DNA of 64,000 nucleotides from Struthidea cinerea (taxonomy: Eukaryota; Chordata; Aves; Passeriformes; Corcoracidae): positions 372,001 to 436,000 of the forward strand of contig VZTI01003277.1 in NCBI GenBank assembly GCA_013397865.1, read 5' to 3'. Under the pieces are notes generated by a model, which was not told where the DNA came from, did no database searches, and saw only the letters and a program-made list of their open reading frames with translations. Shown here in pieces: positions 38,501 to 51,858 of the stretch. How positions within the stretch are numbered: the stretch's first letter is position 1; every line of letters starts with the position of its first letter. The position numbers and the translations under genes were made by a program.

Positions 38501-41500
38501 TCTGACTTAAAGTACAGTAGGATTACTTCAACTAAAGACTCACAGGGGGAACACCTCAGGTTGTCGCATTTTCATGTCTGTCACAGGAGCTGTAAACTCA
38601 TTTTGTAGCTCAGTGACAACAGTCTACCTTTCTAGGAACGTTGTGGCAGACTTGCTTTGACAGCATCAGTCTCCATTGACATCCATTGGTGAAATATGTG
38701 TAAAAACTCCTTTCAAGCATTTGTCTCATCAGGTAAAACACAAAACTTCTTGCTTTTACTTAGCCACCATTAGAAGAGTTACGGTAATGTTTCCCTATGG
38801 CACAGCAAAGCTGTACCACATTTTAAGCCTCCCACTGGAGGATACTCTAATGAACAAAAGCCTCTTCCCACCCCCTACTTGCTATGGCAGTTTCAGAGGA
38901 AAACAAGCAGAAATAAAGGAACTGGCTCACATCCAGCATGTGTGGCTTCACACAGTAAATAACAATCAACACTTTGGCTGCTTCCACAACTCAGCAGGCG
39001 AGGTGCCAGCAAATGCTTTTAATCAGTGCCATTCTTTGTTTAGCAATGCCCACTAACTAGTGCTAGTGAAATTTTTAGTTTCTTATTATTAGCGCTGGCA
39101 GTAAAACAACAGTAAACAACATGACTAAAGATTTGAAATTAAAAGCTCTCCTGAAAGCTTGATACACCAAACTTAATGGATGAGTCCCTGGCATCTGAAT
39201 GGTGCTTACTGTTTCTGTCCTTACTTGTCACTGCAGGAGGGCATTTTACAATCCTGACTTGACAAATAGGCAGGAAATATAATTAAACTAAATGCAGCAG
39301 AACCCATACTTCAGCAGTGCAGCTTGTTGTAAACACTTTGGCAAACACAAGGTGCTCACCCTCTTGGGAAAAGCTGTGTGAGCACTGCTTTGGTGACTTG
39401 CCTTTCACACATTCCCACGTGAATTCTTTTGATCAAGTCCCTTCAAATCAGCTGAAATCCTAGGTGAGAGGAGGAGGAATAGCTCCATATTAGCAAGTGC
39501 TGGTCCCTTGTACTCCATTAGACCCACTCAAGTCATTCTCTTGTGCAGGATGGAGAACGTTACCAGTCCCTAAAAGCTGTATTTTAAGGTAGGTCAATTC
39601 CCTACTTTAAAACCATGGAGGCATTTATTTTGTTTTTCTTAGATGAGGGAGATGGTGCTTTTGTTTATCCTAGAAGCTCATTGTATCCTTGAAGAGTGGA
39701 AGATTCACTGAGGAAGAAATTGTACTAACAACCTTCTGCTAAATGTTAGTGGACTTGTGCCATGTTTACATAGCCATATCTGAAAATGGAAAAGCCTGAA
39801 TCTAGCACAAGGTATTTATGAAGCAGACTCAGCAAGTTGGGGGTGAAAAAATATTCTATATCCTGTCTCAAATGCTGATATAATTTTTTTTTGAGCTTGT
39901 CAATCAACTGGTGTTGATTCTAAGTACTGACATCAAACCAAATTTTCATTTTAATAATGAAGTAAGAGCACTGAGTTTTGTGTTCCTGAGGCACATGTCT
40001 GAATGAAAGACAGTCAGGCTGAAAGCGTGTCCTAAGTCATTCTATATCAGTACTTTTCAGAGTGGTTGTTCTTTGTTTCTTTCAAAGATGTGCAATGGTA
40101 AAGGCAGACAGGTCAATATTTGTTTAGTGCTAAATACAATGAAAAGACCAAAGAATTTCAGTGCCTACAGCCTCCTGCCAGTTTGCAGAAATGGCAAAGA
40201 ACATAAAATTCAATGGGGACTGGTTTAGAAACTGAAAATCAAACTGTGCTCATTATTTATATTTTATATGGTAATACATTTACCCTTTAACAAAGGTTTT
40301 TGCTTTCTCCACTACTAACAACATTTTGTCTCAGGAGAAGGGCCCCAGCAGTGCAAACAGAAGAACAAATGTGCTTACCTGCATAAATATTTATAAAACT
40401 AAGCCTGACATTAGCATAAGTTGGAGCTGATTCACCAAGTACAGTGGGGAAAATCAGACACAATTGAGGCAATGATGTGTATGAGGCTGCTGTGGGTGAG
40501 AGAAAGATGTGGTCTGTGGGAAGAAATGCTTCTTCCCTGCCCACACATTGAGGTCAATATGCCTCATCCTGGAGGATCTCTGGCACTCAATGTCTGACAC
40601 AAGGTCCCCTCCCTGTGTATCAAAACCTCACTGTCACACCCGTGCTTGCCCAGCCCACCAGGACACCACACTGACACTTTTATTCTGTCACCCAAAGGGC
40701 TCCCCAGAGCGCAGGTCCATGATAAGGAGAAAACAGTTGGCCATAAGAGCTCTACTGTTCATGGTGATCATGGAAGGGCCAGAGTGGGCTTTGTGGCCGT
40801 ACATCTAAATCCTTTTGAGAAGGAGGAGTGAACAGTGCCATAAGACAGGGGAGGATGTACCATTACTGCTTACAAAGGAGATATTATTCCTATAACTCAG
40901 TAAAAGACATGAGAAAAGCATCAATGGCATTTGAAGTTTAGCAAGGAATATGAACTGATAAATCTTTTAGCACAGCAAAAAATCAAAATAAACATATAAA
41001 TCTCCTTTAGACTGTTCTGAACCTTTCCTTTTCTCATGTGTGGATACTTAACACATTGCTTTTGGCAGCATATCTAAAATTTGTCGCGTAAGTCAAATCA
41101 TTGGAACTGAATACTTAAATAAACCTATATGAATGGTGCTTGATATTTCCTGGCATATTTTCATGAAAACATGAACAGCATAGAGAAACAAAAAAGGAGA
41201 AGGCATTGCCCAGTTAGAACAGGTAACAAAAAGAATAAAAAGAGATAACTGGAGAATCAGATACATATAAAAAAGAGTCATCTATCAATCAGTTCAGGCT
41301 TAAAAAAGAGATTTCATTTCTCATAGTTGTATCATTCCTTATGGAGGCACATTGAGGCTGAAATTGCTGGACATAAAAACTTCTTGCACAGTCTGCTAAG
41401 TTTATGGCACATAAACTTTCCCTTTGTTCCATAACTGCAGATTTTTGAGAACAGAATAAGAAATTAAGGCTGTTATAACTTAGGCTCCATTACAGGAGGT

Positions 41501-44245
41501 GGTACAATGCCTCTTTTTCAGTGAAGTAGACTATTGACTTGGTAGCCTGTGCATTGAAATTCAGTGCTTAATGCTGACATTTTGAGTCACAAGCAAAATC
41601 ATAATCATGGTGTTGTTCTGATACTTGTAATTGCTTATAGATAGTATGTCAGATACAAATACTGCTGTATTCAGCCACTGAGGGTTCACTTTTGAAAGTT
41701 GTTCTTGGCTACTGTGAAGCTGGTCACAGTGTCAGAGATGCATAAATGGGGGGAGTAAATAATTGTTAGAAATACATAAAGTGCACATAAAATACTTTCT
41801 GTATCAGTGTTTTTTTCAGGCATGAGTTTGCTGTGATCTTGACAGATATGGAGCTTGGCCATTGAGGGATAAAGCATCTCCCTCAAATAAACTGCCCACA
41901 GAACACACATTTCACTCTTAACACTGAGGAATTCTGTGTTCATTTTTATCTCCTCTAGGGATGAACTTTGTTATCTCCAGCTCCTGGGAAAGTTCAGTTT
42001 CCCACAGCCACCAGCCCCCCTCCCCCACTGGTACTCCCCACTTTGTTCCCAAGACGTGTTTGAGGAGGCTTTGATCAATGGCTGAGAAGCAATCTCTCCG
42101 ATAGCCTGGGACTCTCTGAAAGCTTTGGCTGTCAGACCAGAGACATTAAATTAGGCAGCTGTCAATGTGGAACCCACGCAGGCTCTGAAGCACTGGTATA
42201 ATGCTCTCAGGCAACCCAGAAGGCTTTTTAGTGTGATAGTTAAGGCCTTTAAAGGTGTGTGGCAGTTAATAAGCCAGCCAGAGAGCAAAAAAGGTTGGAG
42301 TCTTTAGACTTTTAGTTTCATGCTGTGTTTACTGAATCGTGCTGTCTTCTGAGTTATTGGCTCCTATTTCTTCTCTGACACTCACCGTATCTAAGATCTT
42401 TTAAGAATATTTCACAACGGAATTCATTGGGTTGAATGAATTCCACTACTTGAAAGCTAATATGAGAATCATTCACATAATTGGAGTGAAGAGCAACTGC
42501 TCAAATGTCCAGCTGATCTAAAGAATACAGGCTCTGTCAGACACTTTCACTCAAAGGTAAATGCAGGTTGACCCAAGACTTGTAATAAACTTCCCTGACA
42601 TTGAAAGACTTGACCTTGAGGCTTTGTCACTTGTGATTTGCTGTTTTATTTGAAGATTTACCAGTGTTTATTTTTAGCACAGATGTATATCTAAAGACAT
42701 TTGTAAACAGAAATTAATTCTGTTGAAATAAAGAAAGGACTTTTGTCTCATTTATTTCTGACAAAACCTGCATGTTGCTAATTTTGTTCACATTGATCAG
42801 AAATTTAAAGTAGGAAAATATATAAAGATCCAAAATAATTTGGAAATTCCTGGGATCCATGACAGATCCCTGAGTCCAGAACAAATAAGATCTATCTATC
42901 AAGTCCATAGGACACAAATGGTTGAACTGCACCACTGTGAAGTTTCACCAGAGGGTATATTTATTTCCTCTCCCTCATTTTGCAGGCTTAGGGTTCCCAC
43001 CTGAAAATATGTATGTCCACTTGCTGTTTCAGAATTGCAGGGGAACAGAGAGACAACTTAGTACAAGATTTAAAACAAAATTATAACATTTTGTATAAAA
43101 ATTCTTTAAAAGTAAGAAAATAGGTAGCAAAAAAGCCAGGTAGAGGGATTTTTGAATGCTGCTGTCTCAACTGATAAATATTGTCACTGAACAACTTTTT
43201 GTTAAGCTGTGTATTATAAAGTACAATGTTTATAGCAGTTACATTTAATATGCATCTCACCTCAGGAAGAAAATGGGATGGGCAGAGAAAGGAGAATAAG
43301 AGGTGTCCGCTTACTAAATTTTTAACTTACAACATCATGAGAGCTGCACTGCACCAAACATTACTTCTCTAATGTTGGTGATTACCCAGAAACCAAAATC
43401 CAACAATTGCCAATAACTCAAATACCGGGCTCTGTAATGCTTAGTCCAGATGCTGCAAAAAAGTAACTGCAGTGAGCTGTAGCCAAAGACGACATTTGGC
43501 TGCTCGTATTCCAGTACATAAACATTTATATTCCAAACTGATGCACATAAAAGCTCATGTGGTAGAAAACAGCTCTACCAGCAGACGAGTTATGCTGAGC
43601 ATCTGGCTGGTAGAGCAGAAGGTCTGTACTGTGCTTCAAGTGTCAGCCTGGCACTTGTGAGCCTCAGGGAGAGCACACCAGAGCACAGGACAGGGTACTG
43701 CCAATTCCAAACATGAGGGGCTCACAAGCACACAGAACAATACAATTCCATCAAAATCTAATATTGACTTTTTTTTTTTTTCCCCACAAAGAAGAGCTTT
43801 AGAGGCATTTGGTGCTCTGCGCTACTATTAATACTGGGTACTTAAAATCACAATCTTTTTGTATGTTTCTTAATTAGAGACTTGGCATCTACCTTTTTCA
43901 GAGATAATTCATGAGCAAGCAGCCACTATAATGAAGACAGTCCTTGGTAAGCTAGATGACATTTTTTCCCTAGTGAACATGACGTGAAGTGTCTCCGTGC
44001 AAGTCATGAGATTAATAGAATGTAGGGACTGGGTTCATCATTAACTTTCAGAAAGATTTCAGTCTCTGCCAGTAACTGTGAGACTAATTGAAACAAGTCT
44101 TTCTGCTGAACATATTAAGATCTGTAAATTTGTGACAACTGACAACTATACTCTAGGTCTGTCAAACTGTACTTCCAAATTATTTTAACTTGCTATATTT
44201 TTGAAATGTTTCAAGTCTCTTTACTAACACTTGAAGGAAATATAC

Positions 44246-44655
44246 AATGAATGTAAGTGTTATTTATTGCTCAGTTTGTTAAAAGATTTTCACATAGCCT
44301 TGTTTGAAATATGGAAGAGTTCCCTCCAAGGCTGTAGTAAATGAATACCAGGGCTTTTGTAAAATAATAACAAAATTTTTCATTGGCAAGGGCTGGTTAT
44401 TTTAAAGTTTTTCTTCAGTCATCTGAAGTTCAGAAAACAATTTATCTCAAGCACAACTGGAAAACAAGAACTCAACTTTAAAAAAGGGAGATTTGAGCTA
44501 TGTGCATTATACATGTCTACTGAAACCCTAGAGAGAAAAAGAAGATTTACAGAAATCTGTCTATTGACAGCATAGAGCGAACTCTTCCATATTTCAAACA
44601 AGGCTATGTGAAAATCTTCTAACTAACTGAGAAGTAAATAATGCTTACATTCATT
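44246..44655. repeat. Inverted repeat, 77-bp arms and 256-bp spacer
   Basis: The left arm (44246-44322) and the reverse complement of the right arm (44579-44655) agree at all but about 6 of 77 positions. The innermost 40 bases (through AAATATGGAAGAGTTC) are identical, and the mismatches cluster in the outer half. Traces of similarity may continue inward. Total span is 410 bp. It could be a small non-autonomous DNA transposon with long terminal inverted repeats, or a local inverted duplication. No clear target duplication was found at the ends. It lies in KCNIP4 intron 3. Confidence 0.85.
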
Positions 44656-47600
44656 TTCTAACTTCTAGGTTTACTTGTTTGAACTTCATTATTCTGTTGT
44701 ATATTGTTTAGTTTATTAAGACAAACAAGTTACAGGAGTTTTCTAACATGAGAGATGTTTATTTTCAGTTTGAATTACTACTATCTGATTTTCTAGTAAG
44801 ACTCAGAACTACCTCTTTTTTTTTCTATTTTATTGGCATTTCTATGCTCCAAGTTTAGCAGGTTTATATGCATGAGGCACCACCTGTTCAGCTGCCATCA
44901 CTATGTCTATCTGAAAAGACAAGTTGTTGGCACTTCTTTGTTTGTACTACCTCTTCTTGTCCAAAACACTGGTGTTCAAACACTGCTTTGTGCAGAGGGG
45001 TCAGCACCTCTGCAAAAGCTTTCAGCACAATGGGAATGTCTCATGCACTGATGCCCAGCAGAGCATCCCCTGTTTGACATTCAGAGTCACAGAGGGTATA
45101 GCTCAAATGGTTTTAGTACTGATTCATGTTAGCTAAGAAAACCAGGTAGGAACCTTTAACTGATCTATAGTTTTCTTCTAGGCTGTCTTCTGTTTGGTCA
45201 GAAATTCTGCATCTGGAAAGAACCTCCTCTTGCTAAGCCTGCATGCTGTGAAGCCCTAAGACTTGTACAGACAGTCATCAAATCTCGAGGAAAAACAACT
45301 GCACCGACTGCTGGTCAAATGGAAACTCTTCCTGGCTGTCCTAGGGCTCCACATGGGAGGGTGAAAATCATATTTAAGCTCTAAGCTACTCCACCTAAAA
45401 GAACAAGCTTTGGAGGACTGATGCAAGGGGCAAAATTCTCTTGCACCAGTGCCACTTCCACTCATGTTCAGTTTGGGGTTTTTCCTCTCTGTTCTGGTCT
45501 GTATTAATCTTGAATCTGCATTTACTCATTGCAATACAAACATATAGGTTCAGTATAGAATTGAATGTGATCACAATAAACTGAAGACATCCTCTTGTCT
45601 CTGTCAGATAGGTGACACTGCCGATTCAGAGAAAGCTGATCCAAGCTAAAATATTACTTCTTGTAGCGTGAAAGCCTCTGTTTCATAATATACAATGTTC
45701 CAGAGATATAAAGTAAGAGGATTATGTTGTCATTGTCCCTTGTCATGCTTTAGAACAGGTGGAAAAGGTTAAGTAAGAAAGCAAGAAAAATGGAATGGAG
45801 TTTCAAAATCTCTGTTTTGGATCATCACAGAGATATTTTTTAATCTCTTTTATAGTCAAATGTCTTTGTTCCTTGTCAGTACAAGATTTCAATTTGTACC
45901 AAATAATTTCTAATCAAGACATTGATTATCTTAGAAGCTACATTTGAAAGACAAAAGTGAAAGACAGAACTGTACATCTCTATTAGCCATAGCTCAGAGG
46001 CTGTGCAAATAGCACAGCCATAAAGGTAAAAGCCATCCATGTGTAGGACCCTGAGATACATTTCTCATACCTTCTTACCAAGTCAGTTCCAATTTCAGTG
46101 AAAAAACTGTATTTAGTGTTTCTAGAATATCATGCATACAAATACATAAGAAAAGTTAAATCATTCTGAAAACTTTAACTCTGGTACTCAAAATTACATT
46201 GAGGTGTTTCAGCTTTTGCACAAGTTAGTGCATGTCCTGCAAAATGCATGGTATATACTCAACTTTCATCTTCATTATGAAACAAAAAATGGCAGTAGAA
46301 AAATTATTTCTATAGTGAAAATTATTTGTATGCAGTGTACCAACTCAATTCTGCTTTTCTAAATCTCAATTACTTTTATAAAATTTATAATTTTCCTTTT
46401 GCTTTTTAAAACTCGAATTACATGGGAAAATGTTCAAACACAAAACTCAAACGCTTTAGACAATCAATAAATGAGCTTTATCACCTCTAAAACTAGCTTC
46501 CATTAAACTTTCTGTGAGACTTACAAATGCCACATACAGTAACGCAACGCTACCATCAAATCATAACTGAAATATAAATATCTCAGAATAAGTTAGCATA
46601 TTTCGACTTAAGCACATAGATAGTTGTGTGATGAAGGAACTGATCTTTGAGTTGTAACCTTGTCAGATTTATTTTCTTACTATCATTCTTTGCCTCGTTT
46701 GAAGAAGGGAAGTGTCTTAGAAATGCCATTTTCCCATTAAATATCAAAAGTATGGAGCTGCCTATTTAAAGCTCCAGTATGTGTCCACAGACATTTTTAT
46801 GCATGTATGACTTCAATTTATGTTTTTTCTCTGATATACAGCCTGGTAAGATAAATGTTCATGAAAAATCCTTTCAGTTTTCTGGAAAAGTCTAGTAGTT
46901 TCCCAACACAGAATTCTACAGAAATTTTTACAAGAATAATCAACCAAAATGAAAAGATTATTAGCATTTAAATTTCGCACAGGAGCATCTTTTGTGCAGC
47001 AAAAGCATTATCTAGCTATTTCTAAAATGGATGTTTTTAAAACTGGGAGAGATCTATCAATGGACAAAAGAGAAAGAAAGACCACATGTTGAGTCCATGC
47101 TTGATAGTCTGTACAATTTATTGTGAAGTACCACTTGTACTAGGACTGCCACAGAGCCATTGGTTTGAAAGGTTAATGACTGCAGCAATCACAATTTCAA
47201 TTTACAAGAAATGGGATGACAGGAAGCCAACTACAAATTGGAAATGTCCCACTGTGATGGCAGCTGAGCAACAATTCATCAAAAACAGCACTGGAATATT
47301 GTAAAGCCAGAGTGCTGGGGACAACCTTTTGAGCCTGAGAAGGGCTTCGGACTTATATTAAGTTCATTTTCCAAGGATAATATAGAAGCTTAAAAATGGC
47401 AAAATTACCTAATATAGACATAGTTCTCCCATGATAATTTTCCTCATAATAGTTGTTAGGTCATCTGAAGGTGCTTATCCCACTTCCTTAGGTTTCTTTA
47501 GTGTATCTCCCCTTCCATTTTAAATGCTGACTTTGAGTTCTACCAAAACAACCATTGTCCCAAAGGCATTTCAATCATCTTTGAGCATTCCCTGCAATTA

Positions 47601-48283
47601 TACTCTACCTCTTGCTTACTCAGAGCATCAGCTCTACTACAGTGTGATCTGAGACTTTCTAAAGCTTTCAGGTGTTTATGTACACACAAAGATGCTCTGT
47701 GAGACCCTGTGCTCCTTCTGCCTGGATTTTGGATGTAATTTGTGTACAGTGGAAAATCAAATTGATGATAATAAATCAAACTTGGTAATCATCAACACTA
47801 CATAAATACAGGTGTATTTTGCTGCTTTCTCATCTCAAGTCAGTCAGAACTACATGTAAGCAATTTGACGTCATAAATAACAAATAACTAGAGGTAAGCT
47901 GCGAAAAGTTCTGTTCATCCCTCTCTCAGAACAGACATCCTAAAACTCAACAGGATTCAGGGAAATAAGCAGGCTGGAGTGAGATTCTATGGACAAAAGC
48001 TTTTCAATTAGTACTAATGTGCTGTAGGATGCTGCTAATTTCATCTAACAGGACCACAACATCAGCAGAACTACAGTAACTTCAGTTCATGCTTTAATTT
48101 ATATTGCTTTGTATACTTAAACTATTGAAAAGACAGTAAGACAGGCAAATATCAGGTGAAAAGTGTAAAGCACAGAAGTAGGATCTGCACAAGTGTTGAT
48201 GGCATCACGTTAAATACGTGTGCCTGTGTGTTTCATTAAATCTCTTCAGTAGTTTCCTTCTTAGTGGAATGATTAAACAGAAT

Positions 48284-48970
48284 ATCACAGAATCAGAGAA
48301 TGGCTGGGGTGGGAAGGCACCTCTGGAGATATCTGGTTCCACACTTCTGAGTATGCAGGCCTGAAGCAGGATCCCCACAGCCATTTCAGAGAGCTAACTT
48401 TTGGATATCTTTAAGCAGGAAGATGACACAAACCCAGTGGGCAACCTGTGCTGGTGGTCAGTCACCCTCACAGTGAAAAGCGTTTTCCGATGTACAGAGG
48501 GAACATCCTGTGTTTCACCTAATGCCTATTGCCTCTGGTCCTGGCGCTGGGCACTACTGAAAAGAGCCTGGCTCCACCTTCTTTACATCCTCCCTTCAGA
48601 TATTTATAGATGCTGGTAAGATCCCTGCTGAGCTTTCTCTTCTCCAGCCTGATCAGCCTCAGCTATCCCAGCCTTTCCTCAGGGGAGAGGTGCTCCAGTC
48701 CCTTAGACATGTTTGTGACCCTTTGCTGGACTCTCTCCAGTATGTCCATATTTTTGTTTTACTGGAGAGCCCAGAACAGGCCACAGCACTTCAGATGAGC
48801 CCTCACCAGGGCTGAGTGAAGGGCTAGTGTGGCCTCCCATTGGTCCCTCGACCTGCTGGAATGCCTTGCCTAAAGTGGAACAGGGTACCGTTTGCTGCCT
48901 GTGCTGCATAGACACATTTGCTGGCTCATGCCCAACAAAGCAAAGTCAGTCTCCAGCTGGGTGGCACCCA
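48284..48970 (-). mobile_element. CR1 LINE, ~690 bp 3' part
   Basis: On + it reads ATCACAGAATCAGAGAATGG, CTTCTCCAGCCTGATCAGCC, TTTGCTGGACTCTCTCCAGT and CTCACCAGGGCTGAGTGAAG, then CATTTGCTGGCTCATGCCCA. This is the reverse complement of a CR1 3' region including decayed ORF2, so it is - oriented, sense to KCNIP4. Smaller ORFs across 48401-49178 are shadows. Confidence 0.93.
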
Positions 48971-50479
48971 GGAGATACTGGTACAAAAAGCAGACACGTG
49001 AAGCACACAGGCATGCAAATATTGTCAGGATAGCATTAAGCTGGATCACAAAGCAAGAAGGCAGGTGGCCTGTGGCAGGCAGAAGAGGATAATGGAGCAC
49101 TGTAAGGGCAAGACTGTCCAAGCACAAACCATGGGAGGCTCTCCAATGCCATTGTGGATCAGTACCCACCAAAGCCACTCAAGCTGTATTTGATAAAAAA
49201 TAGATATGTGACAGGAAAGGTGAACTAATCAGCATAGACAAGCTGTCATAGAGCTGAAGTAGACCTGTCCTACCAGTTCTCTGAAGTGATTAGAGAACTG
49301 TGATCTAGCACCATATTTTGCAGTAGAAACTGTTAATATGAGAAATAAAACAATCTCCAACTCAACTGAAAGTTTGAAATCATTCATTTCTGAAATCTAA
49401 TGCTTGAGCTAAAGAATACTGCTTTAAACTGATTTATCTTTATAACAGTCACTCGCCCTAGGCATGCTTTACAGCATTTCAGATCATAATTGATAATTTT
49501 GCAGTGATATTATACACAAAAACACTGAATTTCATGCTTACTAATTCTAAATAGTCAAAGATATGTTATACATGCACATCTTAAATTATCATGTACTGAT
49601 AAGGAAATGAAACATATGGATGAAAATGTATTACCATGTCTTACCGTGAACATTCCTTTGATGTAAGTAGAACTTACATCTTGGAACAGAAAAGCATATG
49701 AAGAGCTGGAATTCCTCTTTTCAGAAAATGCTAAAAGAGGTATCAATTAAAATACTTCCTTGTAACCTATTCTCTTTCGCCATACTTCATTTTGTGCAAA
49801 GAAATATCAAGGTTCGTCATTTCTGAGACTCTAAAAATAATTATTCTTGGAGAAATAGACAGAACCTTATTTTATCCACTATACTTTGTAACTTTTTGCC
49901 TTAGATAATTAGGGACATTAGATCATGATTTGCAATGCCTGGAGAATATTGTCATTAGCAGGGGAATGTTCTGTGGAACCCTGAGGAAATGAAAAGCTTT
50001 TAAGAGCAATCACTGTTAATCACTAACATGCCAACATTATATACTTTCTGGAACTGAGGATGATACAGGACACATTAAGTGACTCTGTTTCACTTGCATT
50101 GTAAACTTTTGATAAAAATATGTTTAAAACATCCCTTTGCGTGTCTTGCTTTCTTTACAGAATGCAGGAGAGCTAAGAACTCTGCAAGATTTACACTTCT
50201 TTTACAAGCTATTGAAGATATCCTCTCTGATTTCATAATGGAGCATCATTATGTTTTTATCAACATTACACTTTGTTATGCAGTTTCATCTGAGTAGTAA
50301 ATGCCATGGGCAAAAAGTCGGCCCTTTTCACCCAAGAAGGGTGAAAGAAAAACTGAATTACAAGGTGGTAAATGCAATTAAATTCATCTTTAGCTTCAGC
50401 TTAGCAGGAGGCATAGCATCTGCACAGTTGCAATACTTACAGCTGACACTATAAATTAATATTTAACACTGATGATTAA

Positions 50480-50545
50480 AAATTTACTATTATTAGTAAT
50501 ATAATATAATATCATATGATATAAATACATAATATAATATTTCTT
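50480..50545. repeat. AT-rich low-complexity patch
   Basis: ATAATATAATATAATATCAT and similar repeats of ATA/TAT, about 65 bp. Simple low-complexity sequence. Confidence 0.8.
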
Positions 50546-51363
50546 TAATATTTTCTATCCAATGTTAACTGCATGCAATATTCTACATATTTTTTAATCA
50601 CATGAAAGATAGTAAAATAAATAGAGAAAAAGTCTATTTTTTCAGAAAACAGAGTTTAGTACTACTTACTGACATGTTTTTGAGTCTTATTTCTTTGCTG
50701 TACTAACCATGCATGCCTCTCAAGTCAAAGCCAAGCCCAGCACTACAGGGCAGCTGTGCACACTAGAAAAGGAGTCAGACTACACTGATGTACTGGGGTC
50801 CTCAGCTGGGATCCCCGCCAAGTAAAACTTTGGACCTGCCACTACATTATCAGCAAAAAAATTCACAATTACTGCCAGTAAAGGGATCTAAGGGATCTAA
50901 GAGGTCTAAGAAGTGTATAGATTTGTAGAACTAGCAAGGTGTTCACCAAATAAAAAAGCCATCTAGTGCAGTTGACATCAATTACTTCTTGTGACAGCTC
51001 CTGTGAATACAAAAATCAAAATCTTTCCTCTTACTGACCAAATTCTTCAGGATGCTTCCATTATTGCATCCTTAGACAAACAACCCCAACAAAACTTTCA
51101 ATTTGTCTTTGTTCAAAGTCCTACTACACTAAGTTATAATTATTCTCTTCTGGATGCTTTCTATTTTGTCTGCATCTTTTGGTCATTAAATAGTTTGATG
51201 ACTTTAGACCAATTGTTTCAGAGTGATTGTTTCCTCATCTGATCAGACATGCAGTATTTAGCTACTGAATCTCATGAGTTGCACTGCTAGTCACTCTTAC
51301 ACAGCTGAGATTGCAGTGGCATACCCTGTAAACAGATCGTAAATTTAAAAAGGAAGCGCTTAC

Positions 51364-51488
51364 ATTCTTGAAACCTCTATATAAGATCTGAAGTTCCTTC
51401 TTTGTGAATTTACTCTGTGCTTCCAGCAGTTCAAGAGCTTCAGGTCTATGTCGTACTGTGGCCATTTCCATTTCATCTTCTACAGTGT
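51364..51488 (-). CDS. KCNIP4: KCNIP4 exon 3: start of conserved KChIP core
   Basis: A 125-bp exon that completes a split codon (A/AC = N55). It encodes TVEDEMEMATVRHRPEALEL, then LEAQSKFTKKELQILYRGFK and N (residues 56-96). This is the start of the conserved KChIP core, with the first helix (RPEALELLEAQS.FTKKELQ.LYRGFKN) leading into EF-1. The donor is AAT/GTAAGC. The acceptor is TATTCTGCAG, preceded on the transcript strand by a long pyrimidine microsatellite. It enters in phase 1 and leaves in phase 0, so isoforms with different N-termini can splice onto it. Confidence 0.97.
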
Positions 51489-51560
51489 CTGCAGAATACA
51501 AGAGACAGAGAAGGAAAACTCAACAAGAAATACAGGAGGTAGAAATACTTAACCCTTTCA

Positions 51561-51719
51561 GAAAGAAATAAAAGGAATGAAGAAAAGAAAATAAAGAAAA
51601 AAGAAAAGAAAGAAAAAGAGAGAGAAAGAGAGAGGGAAAGAAACAAAGAAAGGAAAAGGAAAAGGAAAAGGAAAAGGAAAAGGAAAAGGAAAAGGAAAAG
51701 GAAAAGGAAAAGGAAAAGG
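51561..51719 (+). repeat. Purine tract with (GGAAAA)n hexamer repeat
   Basis: A/G-only apart from a few bases. It begins with GAAA-type units and resolves at about 51651-51719 into roughly 12 near-perfect GGAAAA units. On the KCNIP4 strand it is a CCTTTT pyrimidine repeat starting about 70 nt upstream of the exon 3 acceptor. Confidence 0.95.
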
Positions 51720-51774
51720 TGCATTGGAGTATTCAGTCTTCTAAAGACTTATAAATACTCCACTAACTAAAGAG

Positions 51775-51858
51775 NGAAGGAAGGAAGGAAGGAAGGAAGG
51801 AAGGAAGGAAGGAAGGAAGGAAGGAAGGAAGGAAGGAAAAGAAAGAAAGAAAGAAAGA
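51775..51858 (+). repeat. (GGAA)n / (GAAA)n microsatellite with one N
   Basis: Tandem GGAA units (about 15) followed by about 4-5 GAAA units. Base 51775 is N, the only ambiguous base noticed in the window, placed at the repeat edge where assembly or polymorphism problems are expected. Confidence 0.95.

Larger units (their letters stand above)
28147..51363 (-). other. KCNIP4: KCNIP4 intron 3 (23.2 kb)
   Basis: The largest intron fully inside the window, GTAAGC donor and TTTTCCAG acceptor. It holds four CR1 fragments, a degraded GT microsatellite, a 77-bp inverted repeat and an AT-rich patch, annotated separately. The remaining ~20 kb is AT-rich with no supported coding region or RNA gene. Scattered 60-126-codon ORFs are unsupported. 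Confidence 0.9.

Noticed and set aside
38676..39056. 126-codon + strand ORF in KCNIP4 intron 3
   Set aside because: Opposite strand to the host gene, no recognisable motif, no repeat match and no conserved-looking pattern. A chance ORF of this size is plausible in 23 kb.
51473..51724. 83-codon - strand ORF of repeated LFLFLF residues
   Set aside because: It is a translation of the GGAAAA microsatellite. Only its last codons belong to a real exon.
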